Assembly: GCA_028284725.1 (NCBI GenBank)
Contig: JANQRD010000236.1
Span: 1 to 45,601 of the forward strand
DNA length: 45,601 nucleotides
Direction of reading: 5' to 3'
Source of the DNA: Allomuricauda sp.
GTDB taxonomy: Bacteria > Bacteroidota > Bacteroidia > Flavobacteriales > Flavobacteriaceae
This document shows, in pieces, positions 35,001-43,271 of the stretch. How positions within the stretch are numbered: the first letter of the stretch is position 1; each line of letters begins with the position of its first letter. The notes beneath the pieces are model-generated. The model made no database searches and was not told where the DNA came from. It saw only the letters and a program-made list of their open reading frames with translations. A program made the position numbers and the translations under genes.

Positions 35001-35512
35001 TCATAGGTAATGCCCAACCTGATTTTTTCGGAGGGTTTAACAACAGCTTTTCATACAAAGGACTTACGTTGGATGTATTCCTGAATTTTACCTACGGTAA
35101 TGATATACTTAATGTAAATCGTAGTAGTCAAGAAAATTCGGATGTTCTTGTCAATCAATTGGCTACAGTAAATGATTATTGGAGGGGCGAAGGCACTTCA
35201 ACTACCATACAAAGACCGGTTGAGGGGAGATCCTTCAATATAGTGAGCGACAGATTTATTGAAGATGGATCCTTTATAAGGGCTAGACTTATCCGTTTAA
35301 GTTATGATTTCCCCCTTGAAAAAATGAATGTTCCTTTTCTAAGAAGCCTAAATGTATATGGAAGTGTCGAGAATGCCTTTATTATCACTGATTATTCTGG
35401 ATTCGATCCCGAAGTAAACACTTTGGCAGGTGGAAATGCTGTTATTGGTGTAGATAATGCTGCCTATCCTAGGCCCAGAACATTTCTATTGGGAATAAAA
35501 GTTGGTTTATAA
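32072..35512 (+). CDS. SusC/RagA TonB-dependent outer-membrane transporter with STN domain
   Basis: A 1146-residue outer-membrane barrel that imports glycan fragments with energy from TonB/ExbBD. After an N-terminal export signal (hydrophobic at ~24-46, ending SSIAQT) comes an STN signalling domain (~49-120), a carboxypeptidase-regulatory-like beta-sandwich (~141-215, QISGTVTDSKQVPLPGVNI), the SusC signature LDEVVVIGYGTTKRSDLTGSV, the plug (~228-345, GRAAGVNVTQNS, SIRIRGGTSINA, YVIDGFP) and a ~780-residue barrel ending in PRPRTFLLGIKVGL with a terminal aromatic/hydrophobic pattern. STN shows that it also senses its substrate and signals to FecR. SusD follows after eight bases. No substrate can be read from the sequence; neighbours suggest a sulfated fucose-rich glycan. 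Confidence 0.97.
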   Translation: MNKKAKLSEFDMFERLNKVLAISMKILTLLICTGLASLYANSSIAQTRIDLSIKNGTYTQLFKEIETKSEFSIFYKDGIIDNSRTLNLSVSKSTIPEILDKIFKDTDLIYSISNSQIVIDRKAVINVTDSTPSKRNLQQAQISGTVTDSKQVPLPGVNIVEKGTTNGVVSDFDGNYSITVSSENAVLVFSFIGFRTKEIPVGQSSTIDVNLEEDAQGLDEVVVIGYGTTKRSDLTGSVVSVSGDDAAAVPVASVDQSLQGRAAGVNVTQNSAAPGGSVSIRIRGGTSINAASEPLYVIDGFPIFNDNNAFGAPTAGALGAGRGTPPNILSTLNPSDIASIDILKDASATAIYGARGANGVVIITTKRGQSGKLNIDYDTYYGIQEVSKTLDLMNATEYARFVNEAIPDTFTEEEINSFGQGTNWQDEIFRSASIKNHNLSISGGNEKTNFAISGSYFDQEGLVLNSDFERFSWRTNVDSRINNWLKAGTSISITHSINNGVAIGVGPGANAGPVNAALEFSPTVPVFDEDGEYSTAILGGTTDNPVAKALEISDETKITRLLGNSYFDIDLTKGLQWRTTFGADLFYNTRNFFSTRVVLPGSASNGFGSIGNTRSITWNISNTLTYSIDSGDNNLTFLLGNDIQQNKTEQTLLAASNFVSDDLGVGGIDLASSLPSNANFIEWSILSYFARADYIWKNKLFLTATGRVDGSSRFAENNKYAFFPSGALAYRVSEEPFLQDSETINNLKLRVGYGITGNQEIGVFQSLALFGIDDVDNGYTFGSGQGNPIIPLGLANPDLKWESTEQYNVGIDLGLWNNRIGLTADYYHKNTEDLLLFFPVPPNSGASSQLRNAGAVQNKGFELALNTINLNGDFKWTTDFNISFNTNEVTDLAGLEEILIEGSDTGIVQNEAAFRIAEGDPLGSIFGYQFDGVYQTQEDLDNSPQYNGAEVGLFKYKDISGPDGVPDGVVNGDDRTVIGNAQPDFFGGFNNSFSYKGLTLDVFLNFTYGNDILNVNRSSQENSDVLVNQLATVNDYWRGEGTSTTIQRPVEGRSFNIVSDRFIEDGSFIRARLIRLSYDFPLEKMNVPFLRSLNVYGSVENAFIITDYSGFDPEVNTLAGGNAVIGVDNAAYPRPRTFLLGIKVGL

Positions 35513-35520
35513 AAAATAAA

Positions 35521-36972
35521 ATGATGAAAAATATTAAACTTAGTACATGGGTGCTTACCTGTTTCATAATCTTAGGTACGGGGTGTTCTGATTTCTTGGA
35601 TGAAAATCCCGAATCAGCTCTGGCAGGTTCAAGTTTTTTCCAATCCGAAAATGACGGAATCTCAGCGGTAACCGGTATTTACAGCCGGTTAACTCAACGT
35701 CGAGGAGCCTTCAATAGAGGGTTGTATACAAGGGATTTTCCTGTCGTTTTACAAAATCTGGGCGATCAGAGCCGTGGAAGAGGCGGTACACGTGCAAATT
35801 ACAACAATTTTGTTGTGGACGCTTCCGATGTGGTATCCACTAATTTTTGGGGAGCTTCGATTTTGACTATCAGTTATATTGCCACCACAATTGATGGTAT
35901 TCAGGGTATCCCTGATGTAAGTGAAGAAAGAAAGAACAAATTGATTGGGGAAGCCAAGTTTATCAGGGCCTTGCTCTATTTTAATATGGTTCAGGCCTTT
36001 GGTCCAAACCCTTTAATAGTGGACCCCCCTAAAGCCGGAGATGATTTTAATGTTCCACGTCGCCCAGAGAGCGTAATATACAATCAGATCATTGAAGATT
36101 TAATGGATGCAAGAGCGACACTTCCCTCAAAGGCAGATCAAGAGATAGGTAGGGCAACTTCAGAAGCAGCAACTGCTTTATTAGGGAAAATATACCTAAT
36201 TCTAAAACGCTATGATGATGCGGAAGCGGCATTGAAAGAAGTCATTGATTCTGGTCAGTATGTACTGTTGGATTTTTACGGGGATTTGTGGAGAGCCTCA
36301 AATGACAATAACGACGAATACATTTTTTCGGTTCAGCATACAACAGATATCAACCCTTCATTTCTAAACAGTTTCTTCGGTGTCCAGGGCTTGAACAGAC
36401 AGCCTTTTGGCGGTTTTGGGGCGATACAGTTAAATATTGAATATGCCGAAAGTTTTGAGAGTGGCGATATACGGAGGCAGTGGACTGTAATTGAAGAGGA
36501 TATTGATGGCAACCCTATTGCACTTGATAGACTGGGAGGAAGAAAATTTGTTGAATTGGAGGACGACCGGTTTATGTTGGTCAACAATAGTTCGAAGGAT
36601 TTTGTTGTTCTAAGGTATGCAGATGTCCTATTGATGTATGCAGAGGTTCTAAATGAACTCGGTAGGACTGGTGAAGCCTTTTCATTTATCAATGCGGTTA
36701 GAACTAGGGCCAGAAATGGTGATCCTTTGGCGAATCCTCAAGACTACGCCCCTGGAAGCTTGTCCCAAGATGAGTTCAGGGATGCTGTGCTTCAAGAAAG
36801 ACATTGGGAGCTGGGCACGGAAGGTCATGTTTTTGTGGATTTAAAACGGACCGATAGATTGGTTTCAGCCATGGCTGCATTGGGCGTTACTGTTCCCAGT
36901 AATGATTACATCGTTCCGCTACCCCAAGCGCATATAGATAGCAATCCAAATCTAGTCAATATTGAAGAGTAA
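35521..36972 (+). CDS. SusD/RagB glycan-binding lipoprotein
   Basis: A 483-residue outer-membrane lipoprotein that forms the lid over SusC and captures glycan on the surface. The lipobox ILGTGC gives Cys22, followed by SDFLDENPES, the usual SusD beginning. The SusD helical TPR-like scaffold is visible in EERKNKLIGEAKFIRALLYFNMVQAFG (~140-166) and AATALLGKIYLILKRYDDAEAALKEVI (~220-246), and the C-terminal RagB part in YADVLLMYAEVLNELGRTGEAFSFINAVRTRA and LQERHWELGTEGHVFVDLKRTDRL. Two ATG codons stand in tandem at the start; either would serve. A strong terminator follows at 37083-37114. Confidence 0.97.
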   Translation: MMKNIKLSTWVLTCFIILGTGCSDFLDENPESALAGSSFFQSENDGISAVTGIYSRLTQRRGAFNRGLYTRDFPVVLQNLGDQSRGRGGTRANYNNFVVDASDVVSTNFWGASILTISYIATTIDGIQGIPDVSEERKNKLIGEAKFIRALLYFNMVQAFGPNPLIVDPPKAGDDFNVPRRPESVIYNQIIEDLMDARATLPSKADQEIGRATSEAATALLGKIYLILKRYDDAEAALKEVIDSGQYVLLDFYGDLWRASNDNNDEYIFSVQHTTDINPSFLNSFFGVQGLNRQPFGGFGAIQLNIEYAESFESGDIRRQWTVIEEDIDGNPIALDRLGGRKFVELEDDRFMLVNNSSKDFVVLRYADVLLMYAEVLNELGRTGEAFSFINAVRTRARNGDPLANPQDYAPGSLSQDEFRDAVLQERHWELGTEGHVFVDLKRTDRLVSAMAALGVTVPSNDYIVPLPQAHIDSNPNLVNIEE

Positions 36973-37282
36973 AATAATGAATCAAAACAATGGGATACGG
37001 TAAGAAACCACCATTTGTTCAGAATATTTTGAATGATATAAAAATCAAGTAGTTAGTTTAGTTTGAGTTAGTTTTAATTTCCAAAAGCAGGCAAAATGAG
37101 TTTTGCCTGCTTTTATTAAACCGTAGCATTAATCAAGGTGCTTTTAGATTAAGTAGCCTCAATACGACTGCTTGGTTTTTAAGGATGACACTTTCATCCA
37201 GATTTATTTATCGACAAACCTTCATAACTTCATTAACTATCCAAAAAACAAATTGTCTATCCAGCTTACTAACGACACATGC
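36973..37282. other. Intergenic region after SusD with terminator
   Basis: Apart from the terminator at 37083-37117 I see no gene or clear promoter in these 310 bases. No TAnnTTTG box was found for the FAD oxidoreductase gene, so that gene may use readthrough or a promoter of another type, such as one read by the locus ECF sigma factor. Confidence 0.4.
37083..37117 (+). terminator. Rho-independent terminator after SusD
   Basis: A perfect 14-bp stem (37083-37096 with 37101-37114, core AGCAGGC/GCCTGCT) with a four-base TGAG loop, ending in TTTTATT. It is flanked by A on the left and T on the right, so it may work in both directions. Confidence 0.9.
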
Positions 37283-39298
37283 ATGTATATAAATTATTCT
37301 ATAAAATTAAGATTGTTCCTAATCATTTTATTGCTCGGCATTTTCTCATGTGGGGATAATAATTCACTTAAGAATGACGTAGATGTTTGCATTTACGGAG
37401 GAACATCCTCAGGGATTATCTCGGCAGTAGCGGCCAGTAAAATGGGAAAATCTGTGGTCATCATAACCCCAAAAGATCATGTGGGGGGCATGACGGTGGG
37501 AGGACTGGGCAGGACCGATGTCGGTATGCGACAATCCATTTCAGGACTGGCAAGGGACTTTTATCGAAAGCTCGGAAAAAAATATGGTGCTGCCGAAGCA
37601 TGGGCTTTTGAGCCACATGTAGCGGAATCCGTGTTCATGCAGATGTTATCAGAAGAGAAAATCAAGATAATTTATCAATCCGAACTTATAAGGGTAAATA
37701 AACCGCAAAATACAATTGAGTCAATAGAGATTCAGGGAATTGTCGATAAAAAGTCGACCACTATCAGTGCCAAGGTTTTTATTGATGATTCTTATGAAGG
37801 TGATATGATGGCAAAAGCTGGAATTTCCTATACCGTTGGAAGAGAGGCAAATTCAGTATATCAAGAGGAGTTCAACGGAGTCGATCCAGAAACTATGCAC
37901 ACCATCCCGCATCAGTTCCCAGATGGCGTGGACCCATACATAGTAGAGGGTGATTCGACGAGTGGTCTGGTTGCTGGAGTTGCAAACTTACCTCTTGCAG
38001 ATAAGGGGAGTGGTGACAAAAAAATTCAAGCATATAATTTCCGGCTCTGTATGACCAGAGACCCATTGAATAAAATTCCAATCAGTAGGCCAGCTAATTA
38101 TGACCCCAACCGCTATGAGTTGCTGACAAGGTTGATTGCCTCAAAAAATAGTACACGGTTACGGGAACTGCTCAACATCAATGAAATGCCGGGAGATAAG
38201 ACCGATATCAATAGTGGAAATACAGGTTTTTCAACAGATTACATTATGGGTAATTGGGAATATCCAGAGGCTGATTATGACAAACGGAGACAAATCTGGG
38301 CCGAACATGAATCATACGTGAAAGGACTTCTTTTTTTTCTAACAACGGACAACCGGGTTCCAGCATCCATCCGTGAGGAAATGGCAGCCTATGGATATCC
38401 GAGAGATGAATTTGTCAATAATCTAGGATTCCCCCATGAACTCTATGTACGAGAGGCCAGGAGAATGATCGGGGAATATGTAATGACGGAGCATAATTGT
38501 TTAGGGAAAGAAGTAGTTCATGATGGTATCGCCAAAGGTTCTTACAACATGGACTCCCACAACGTTCAGCGTCTGGTCATTGACGGGATGGTAAAGAATG
38601 AAGGAGAGGTCACGGTCTTCCTGCCAGGAGACTACCCAATTTCATATCGAGCCATAACCCCGAAGCAAGAAGAATGTGGTAACTTATTGGTTCCTGTTTG
38701 TCTATCAGCATCTCACGTAGCTTTCGGTTCCATACGTATGGAACCAGTATTCATGGCATTAGGTCAAGCGGCTGGTATAGCAGCATCAATGGCCGTTGAT
38801 AAGGAAACAAGCGTACAACAAATAGATATTGATGCCTTGATTCAAAAACTGGGCAACGACCCATATCTTGATGGCAGAAATCCGGATATTATAGTGGATT
38901 GGCGTTTTCATAAAAATCAGGTAGCGATTAAGGGCGACTGGCAAGAGGGCGTCGAGAAACTCTGGTCTTCCAAGGAGAGGTACCTCTATCTTGATGAGAA
39001 TGCCTCAGGTAAAATCCGATTTAGTTTTAATGTACCAAAAAACGGCCGATATGAAATCTTGTTCTTCAACCCAAAGAACAAGAAACTCCGACCTGGTAAA
39101 ATTCCTATAAAAGTTAAAAGTGCCAGTGGATTTCAAACCGTGGATATAAATCCCTATTCGAGTCAGGGACTTAACACCAAGATGATTTCTTTGGGAAGTT
39201 TTTCATTTGAAAAAGGGGATGAATACTATGTTGAATTGGAAGCTTCCGAAACCAAAATACCGGTACAGGCAGCTTATATAGTAATCAAGAGCAATTAA
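37283..39298 (+). CDS. Lipoprotein FAD-dependent oxidoreductase with C-terminal golvesin-like domain
   Basis: A 671-residue predicted lipoprotein starting at ATG 37283, which places the signal peptide and lipobox LGIFSC (Cys23) correctly; the frame extends 37 codons upstream without a signal. Residues ~34-62 form the FAD-binding Rossmann motif (YGGTSSGIISAVAASKMGKS), and the body matches the FAD_oxidored family often mis-named 'xanthan lyase'. GGMTVGGLGRTDVG, IDDSYEGDMMAKAGISYTVGRE and GQAAGIAASMAV near the domain end support this. The last ~100 residues are a beta-sandwich resembling the golvesin/xanthan-lyase C-terminal domain. Substrate is unknown. Its position between SusD and a sulfatase implies a periplasmic redox reaction on the imported glycan (inference). 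Confidence 0.85.
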   Translation: MYINYSIKLRLFLIILLLGIFSCGDNNSLKNDVDVCIYGGTSSGIISAVAASKMGKSVVIITPKDHVGGMTVGGLGRTDVGMRQSISGLARDFYRKLGKKYGAAEAWAFEPHVAESVFMQMLSEEKIKIIYQSELIRVNKPQNTIESIEIQGIVDKKSTTISAKVFIDDSYEGDMMAKAGISYTVGREANSVYQEEFNGVDPETMHTIPHQFPDGVDPYIVEGDSTSGLVAGVANLPLADKGSGDKKIQAYNFRLCMTRDPLNKIPISRPANYDPNRYELLTRLIASKNSTRLRELLNINEMPGDKTDINSGNTGFSTDYIMGNWEYPEADYDKRRQIWAEHESYVKGLLFFLTTDNRVPASIREEMAAYGYPRDEFVNNLGFPHELYVREARRMIGEYVMTEHNCLGKEVVHDGIAKGSYNMDSHNVQRLVIDGMVKNEGEVTVFLPGDYPISYRAITPKQEECGNLLVPVCLSASHVAFGSIRMEPVFMALGQAAGIAASMAVDKETSVQQIDIDALIQKLGNDPYLDGRNPDIIVDWRFHKNQVAIKGDWQEGVEKLWSSKERYLYLDENASGKIRFSFNVPKNGRYEILFFNPKNKKLRPGKIPIKVKSASGFQTVDINPYSSQGLNTKMISLGSFSFEKGDEYYVELEASETKIPVQAAYIVIKSN

Positions 39299-39336
39299 AA
39301 GTTATTTTAAAATCGTCCAAAGAAGCCCAAAGGATT

Positions 39337-41037
39337 ATGAAAACTTTTTTTTTGATTTTCAGCTTAATAACGGCCTCATCCGACAGTACTTCAAGTATTA
39401 AGACCTATGTGCCCGAAAGTGGCCTCAACATTGTCTGGATTACAGCAGAAGATCTCAGCCCCCGTCTAATGGCCTATGGAGATTCTACAGTAAGTACTCC
39501 CAACTTGAACCGTCTTGCCAAATCAAGTGTTATTTATGATAACGTGTATTCGGTATCCGGAGTTTGTGCTCCAAGTCGGTCGGCGTTGATAACAGGTATG
39601 TACCCCACAAGTATCGGAACAAATTATATGCGATCTAGTGGACATAAAGTTGAGGGTCTGCCGGACTATGAAGCGGTACCACCGCCCGAAGTAAAATGTT
39701 TCACCGAATTTTTAAGAGCAAAGGGTTATTACTGCACTAATAATTCAAAAACTGACTATCAATTTGACGCTCCCTTTACTGCTTGGGATGAAAACGGGTC
39801 CAAGGCCCATTGGCGTGGCAGACCAACTGGAACTCCTTTTTTCTCCGTTTTCAATTTTCTGACCACACACGAGAGCATGACTTGGAACGAAGCCAATTGG
39901 AACAAGTTCATACAAAATCTTCCCACATCAAGACAAGAATCGGTTCGTAAATCTAAACGTGCAAGGATCCAAAATGAAAAATTTAAAAATCCTGAAGCAG
40001 TAAATCCTGGTACCGTTGAAGTTCCTCCGTACTATCCGGATACCGAAAAAGTAAGAAATTCAATTGCCTCTCAATATCACAATCTATTGATATTGGATCG
40101 GCAAGTTGGCAAAATTTTGACCCAATTGGAAGAAGATAACTTATTGGACAAGACCATAATTTTCTTTTTTAGTGATCATGGAGATGGCTTTCCACGTTCT
40201 AAAAGATGGCTCTACGACTCTGGTATCAAGGTACCAATGTTCATCAGATTTCCCAATGGATATAGGGTAGGAGAAAGAAATGATGACATGATAAGCTTTA
40301 TTGACTTTCCTCCAAGTGTGCTATCGTTGTTAGGAATACAGCCACCAAAGTATATGCATGGACAGGCATTTCTTGGAAAATACAAGGCAACTCCCAGAAC
40401 TTTTATTCATGCGGCCAACGATCGTCAGGGGGATACCTATGATAGAATTCGGGCAGTAAGGGACCAACGTTTCAAATACATAAAATACTACGAAACGGAA
40501 AAACCTTTTATACAACCACTTTGGTATCGCGACGATTACAACAGTATTATGCAGGAGCTTCTAAGATTAAAAAAAGAAGGCAGATTAAATGCAAAGCAAT
40601 TGCTTTGGTTTAGACGTACGAAGCCTAAAGAGGAACTCTTTGATTGTGTAGCCGACCCTCATGAAATCAATAACTTGGCAGAAAATCCCTCATATAAACC
40701 TAAGTTGAAGCAGTTGCGAAAGGCGCATAAAAAATGGTTAAAGAATTTTGAAGATTTTGGAAAAATGGAGGAAACTGAAATGGTTTCGGTGATGTGGCCA
40801 AAACTTATACAACCCAAAACTAGTAATCCGGTATTTCAAAAGGTGGGCAATGGAAACAAAATATCCATTACAAGTTCCACCCTAGGGGCAACTGTTGCCT
40901 ATAAATTTTCCGGTGACGAGAATTGGAAAATCTATACAGTGCCAATAAAAATCCCTGAAAAAACAACAATTACCGCTAAGGCCATAAGGTTGGGTTATGA
41001 GGAGTCCGATGCTGTTAATTTTAAGAAAACTAAGTAA
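39337..41037 (+). CDS. Sulfatase, S1 family, with C-terminal chitobiase-type beta domain
   Basis: A 566-residue formylglycine-dependent sulfatase. A short hydrophobic N-terminus (MKTFFLIFSLITASS) acts as signal peptide. Metal-binding WITAEDLSPRLMAYGD (34-49), formylglycine motif C77-A-P-S-R with SALITGMYP, FFFSDHGDGFPRSKRWLYDSGIKVPMFIRFPNG, and DRIRAVRDQRFKYIKYY identify the S1 fold; WITAEDLSP is typical of the heparan N-sulfatase-like branch. The last ~70 residues (from NPVFQKVGNGNKISI) form a small beta domain like the chitobiase/FN3-associated C-terminal module, not part of the catalytic core. It follows the FAD oxidoreductase by 38 bases and abuts the PQQ dehydrogenase start. Confidence 0.93.
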   Translation: MKTFFLIFSLITASSDSTSSIKTYVPESGLNIVWITAEDLSPRLMAYGDSTVSTPNLNRLAKSSVIYDNVYSVSGVCAPSRSALITGMYPTSIGTNYMRSSGHKVEGLPDYEAVPPPEVKCFTEFLRAKGYYCTNNSKTDYQFDAPFTAWDENGSKAHWRGRPTGTPFFSVFNFLTTHESMTWNEANWNKFIQNLPTSRQESVRKSKRARIQNEKFKNPEAVNPGTVEVPPYYPDTEKVRNSIASQYHNLLILDRQVGKILTQLEEDNLLDKTIIFFFSDHGDGFPRSKRWLYDSGIKVPMFIRFPNGYRVGERNDDMISFIDFPPSVLSLLGIQPPKYMHGQAFLGKYKATPRTFIHAANDRQGDTYDRIRAVRDQRFKYIKYYETEKPFIQPLWYRDDYNSIMQELLRLKKEGRLNAKQLLWFRRTKPKEELFDCVADPHEINNLAENPSYKPKLKQLRKAHKKWLKNFEDFGKMEETEMVSVMWPKLIQPKTSNPVFQKVGNGNKISITSSTLGATVAYKFSGDENWKIYTVPIKIPEKTTITAKAIRLGYEESDAVNFKKTK

Positions 41038-43188
41038 GTGCTAGTCAAAAATCCATTAAAACGGGGAATTCGAGAGTTTTTGTTTTTGTCCATAGTCATT
41101 GTTTTATTTGGTTGTCAACCAGATAAAAAAATCGAGGCTGAAATGAAATCAGATTACCAATACAACTATAAACAATGGTCGGAGTATCTGGGTGGACCAG
41201 ATAGGAACCATTACTCCGAACTTGACCAAATCACTAAGGCCAATGTAAAGCAATTGGAAATAGCATGGACCTATACTACTCCGGATATTGGTCAAATGCA
41301 GATGAATCCTATTATCATTGACACCATATTATATGGAATTTCGGCAGGGCTAAAAGTATTTGCCTTAAATGCAGAAAGTGGTAAGGAAGTTTGGCTATAT
41401 GGGGATTCAAAAAATGCCCGTCATAATACAAGTCGGGGTGTTTCATATTGGACAGATGGAAAGGATAAACGTATTTTCTTCACAAAGGATTCAATGTTGA
41501 TTGCCTTGAATGCCCTAAATGGAAAACCCGTAGAAAGTTTTGGCGATAAAGGAAAGGTTGACTTGCATAAAGGATTACCAGCAAGTGCCAAGGGTAAATA
41601 TATTGCATCCACTACTCCAGGCACCATTTTCGAAGATTTGATCATAATGCCCGTAAGGGTCTCTGAAGGTTCCGATGCCGCTCCGGGGAATCTACGAGCA
41701 TTTAATGTAAGGACAGGAGAGCTGGTTTGGACTTTTCATACCATTCCCCATCCCGGTGAGCTAGGTTATGAAACTTGGGAAAATGAAAAGGCTTATCAAA
41801 ATACTGAAGTCGGTGGCGTAAACAATTGGGCTGGAATGGCGGTAGACAAACGTTCGGGTATATTGTTTGTTCCTTTAGGCTCCGCTGCTCCTGACTTTTA
41901 TGGAGGAAGAAGACTTGGGGACAACCTCTTCGCAAATTGTCTGTTGGCATTGAATGCTAGAACCGGTGAACGAATCTGGCACTTTCAAACAGTTCATCAT
42001 GATTTATGGGACAGGGATTTACCGGCACCACCTAATCTGATTAAGGTGATGCGAGAAGGAAAGGAAATTGAAGCCGTTGCCCAAGTAACCAAACAGGGAT
42101 ATGTTTTTGTTTTTGAAAGGACCACGGGAAAGCCATTATTTGAAATTGAGGAATCCATTGTTCCACCATCCACACTTGATGGGGAGGTAGCATCAAAAAC
42201 ACAGCCCATTCCCGTACTTCCCAGACCTTTTGCTCGCCAGATAAATGAATTATCGACAGATGACATCAATCCGTACTCAAAAAACAGGAAAGAATTATTG
42301 GAAAAGTTAAAGTCATATAATAAAACCCTGCTTCAGCCCCCGGGTATAAATAAACCCAATTTGTTACTACCTGGCTATGATGGTGGAGCTGAATGGGGAG
42401 GTGCAGCTGCGGACCCCGATCAGGGTATTCTCTATGTAAATTCTAATGAAATGGCTTGGGAATTGCTCCTAGAACCTACAACAAACAACAAATACAACTC
42501 AAGTGGTAAGGCTCTTTATATTTCAAATTGTGCTGCCTGCCATCAAAAGGATTTTACCGGATTGCCACAAAGTGGCATACCTTCTTTGGCCAAAATGCAG
42601 GAAATCGCCTCTCGTTCCGGTATGTATGAAGTAATCTCGAATGGAAAGGGCATGATGCCTGGTTTTCCACAATTGACAAAACACCAAAAAAATGCAATTC
42701 TCGACTATTTATTGGGCTTAGAAAAACAAGAAATTCTTGCGACACCACAGGCTGAAACAAAAGTTCCTTATAGGCATACTGGATACAAAAAATTCTTGGA
42801 TAGCGATGGATTGCCAGCAATTTCGCCGCCCTGGGGCACCCTACACGCTATTGACTTGAATTCTGGGACATATAAATGGTCGATTCCCCTAGGAATAACA
42901 GAATCTATAGATGCGCTGGGGCATCCTCCCACTGGTACCGAAAATTATGGTGGCCCGTTGGTGACCGAAAATGGACTGCTATTTATTGCGGCTACCAAAG
43001 ACGGGTATATTCGGGCATTTGACAAAGACAATGGTAAGATGCTTTGGAAGAAAAAACTCCCTGCACCTGCTTTCGCCACTCCTGCCATGTATTCCGTAAA
43101 TGGCAAACAATTTGTGGTGGTAGCCTGTGGAGGAGAAAAATTAGGTACTGTTAAAGGGAATAAAGTGGTGGCTTTTGCTTTGCCATAA
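41038..43188 (+). CDS. Lipoprotein PQQ-dependent dehydrogenase with inserted cytochrome c domain
   Basis: A 716-residue quinoprotein expected to oxidise a sugar or alcohol with pyrroloquinoline quinone in the periplasm. The start is GTG at 41038, directly after the sulfatase stop with no gap; a later ATG would lose the signal and lipobox IVLFGC (Cys26). The beta-propeller resembles glucose dehydrogenases: GGPDRNHYSELDQI, KVFALNAESGKEVWLY, GGVNNWAGMAVDKRSGILFVPLGSA-type segments and HHDLWDRDLPAPPNL. A cytochrome c domain with C498-A-A-C501-H502 and axial Met in GMMPGFP (539-540) is inserted at ~485-570, before the last propeller blades (GGPLVTENGLLFIAATKDGYIRAFD). Electrons from PQQ could pass to this haem and then to the respiratory chain. 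PQQ synthesis genes are not in the window. Confidence 0.92.
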   Translation: MLVKNPLKRGIREFLFLSIVIVLFGCQPDKKIEAEMKSDYQYNYKQWSEYLGGPDRNHYSELDQITKANVKQLEIAWTYTTPDIGQMQMNPIIIDTILYGISAGLKVFALNAESGKEVWLYGDSKNARHNTSRGVSYWTDGKDKRIFFTKDSMLIALNALNGKPVESFGDKGKVDLHKGLPASAKGKYIASTTPGTIFEDLIIMPVRVSEGSDAAPGNLRAFNVRTGELVWTFHTIPHPGELGYETWENEKAYQNTEVGGVNNWAGMAVDKRSGILFVPLGSAAPDFYGGRRLGDNLFANCLLALNARTGERIWHFQTVHHDLWDRDLPAPPNLIKVMREGKEIEAVAQVTKQGYVFVFERTTGKPLFEIEESIVPPSTLDGEVASKTQPIPVLPRPFARQINELSTDDINPYSKNRKELLEKLKSYNKTLLQPPGINKPNLLLPGYDGGAEWGGAAADPDQGILYVNSNEMAWELLLEPTTNNKYNSSGKALYISNCAACHQKDFTGLPQSGIPSLAKMQEIASRSGMYEVISNGKGMMPGFPQLTKHQKNAILDYLLGLEKQEILATPQAETKVPYRHTGYKKFLDSDGLPAISPPWGTLHAIDLNSGTYKWSIPLGITESIDALGHPPTGTENYGGPLVTENGLLFIAATKDGYIRAFDKDNGKMLWKKKLPAPAFATPAMYSVNGKQFVVVACGGEKLGTVKGNKVVAFALP

Positions 43189-43271
43189 TTTTATTTCTCT
43201 ACATCCTGAAATTAAGATGCTACACAATTCCTATTGTTAAAAACTTCTTCCAAACCCTGAAAGTCAAATCA

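Noticed and set aside
37172..37282. Upstream extension of the FAD oxidoreductase
   Set aside because: The extra 37 residues would bury the lipoprotein signal peptide that starts at ATG 37283.
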